DNA of 64,000 nt, from NCBI RefSeq assembly GCF_030271165.1, contig NZ_JASSZH010000021.1:214669-278668 (forward strand), in the 5' to 3' direction. The notes under the pieces were generated by a model. That model saw only the letters and a list, made by a program, of their open reading frames with translations. It did not search any database and was not told the DNA's origin. A program made the position numbers and the translations under genes. Numbering within the stretch: the first letter of the stretch is position 1; each line of letters opens with the position of its first letter. Positions 63,966 to 64,000 of this stretch are shown one piece after another. The DNA comes from Psychromicrobium xiongbiense. Lineage in GTDB: Bacteria; Actinomycetota; Actinomycetes; Actinomycetales; Micrococcaceae.

Positions 63966-64000
63966 GATGGTCCTTTTCACGGGGCCGGGGGGCGCCCCCC

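Overview
The window is high-GC actinobacterial DNA, most likely from a Micrococcales (Micrococcaceae, Arthrobacter-like) chromosome. This rests on gene content (WhiB with an acidic N-terminal arm, an RpfB-type resuscitation factor, LytR-CpsA-Psr and GtrA proteins, a Pmt O-mannosyltransferase, DUF3499, DUF5719 and TIGR03089 families). Many genes also have a TANNNT box 6-8 nt before the start codon, the actinobacterial leaderless pattern. No species is claimed.

Layout. (1) 1-10 kb: 3' part of an acyl-CoA carboxylase biotin subunit, an MHS-type MFS transporter, an LpdA-like flavoprotein, then a nucleoside-salvage set (purine nucleoside phosphorylase, phosphohexomutase, deoxyribose-phosphate aldolase), a small membrane protein and an MFS_3 transporter. 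(2) 10-24 kb: mfd, DUF2505, nhaA behind a structured leader, sufS-sufU, UDP-glucose dehydrogenase, pth-rplY, a nitroreductase, glmU-prs, tRNA-Gln(TTG). (3) 24-39 kb: Uup-like ABC-F, ispE, rsmA, rpfB, tatD, a MoxR/DUF58/transglutaminase operon, rsmI, pmt. (4) 39-46 kb: membrane proteins (DUF1461, SpoIIM-like, RDD), an L,D-transpeptidase, ahcY, Trm112-like and DUF3499 proteins, a degenerate metallopeptidase. (5) 46-59 kb: whiB, a large GT2 glycosyltransferase and DUF5719 as an operon; TIGR03089; GtrA; purK-purE-LCP; manA and a coupled orphan gene. (6) 59-64 kb: a tightly overlapped operon of M20 peptidase, fused OppDF ATPase, AroM-family and DUF1177 proteins.

From remembered Mycobacterium tuberculosis gene order, two ancestral neighbourhoods are joined here: the sahH-whiB2-purEK-accA3-lpdA-deoD-pmmB region and the mfd-glmU-prs-rplY-pth-ispE-ksgA-rpfB-tatD-rsmI-pmt region, the second lying inside the first. 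Most of the window is core housekeeping and envelope biogenesis: nucleotide salvage and synthesis, peptidoglycan precursor supply and remodelling, mannose metabolism and O-mannosylation. The most accessory part is the terminal M20/OppDF/AroM/DUF1177 operon.

The most noteworthy non-coding signals are four long palindromes at gene ends (two of them perfect, arms of 31 and 34 bp), a probable nhaA riboregulatory leader, a perfect 16-bp palindrome overlapping the whiB promoter, an MtrA-like repeat at the predicted rpfB promoter, and the run of leaderless starts.
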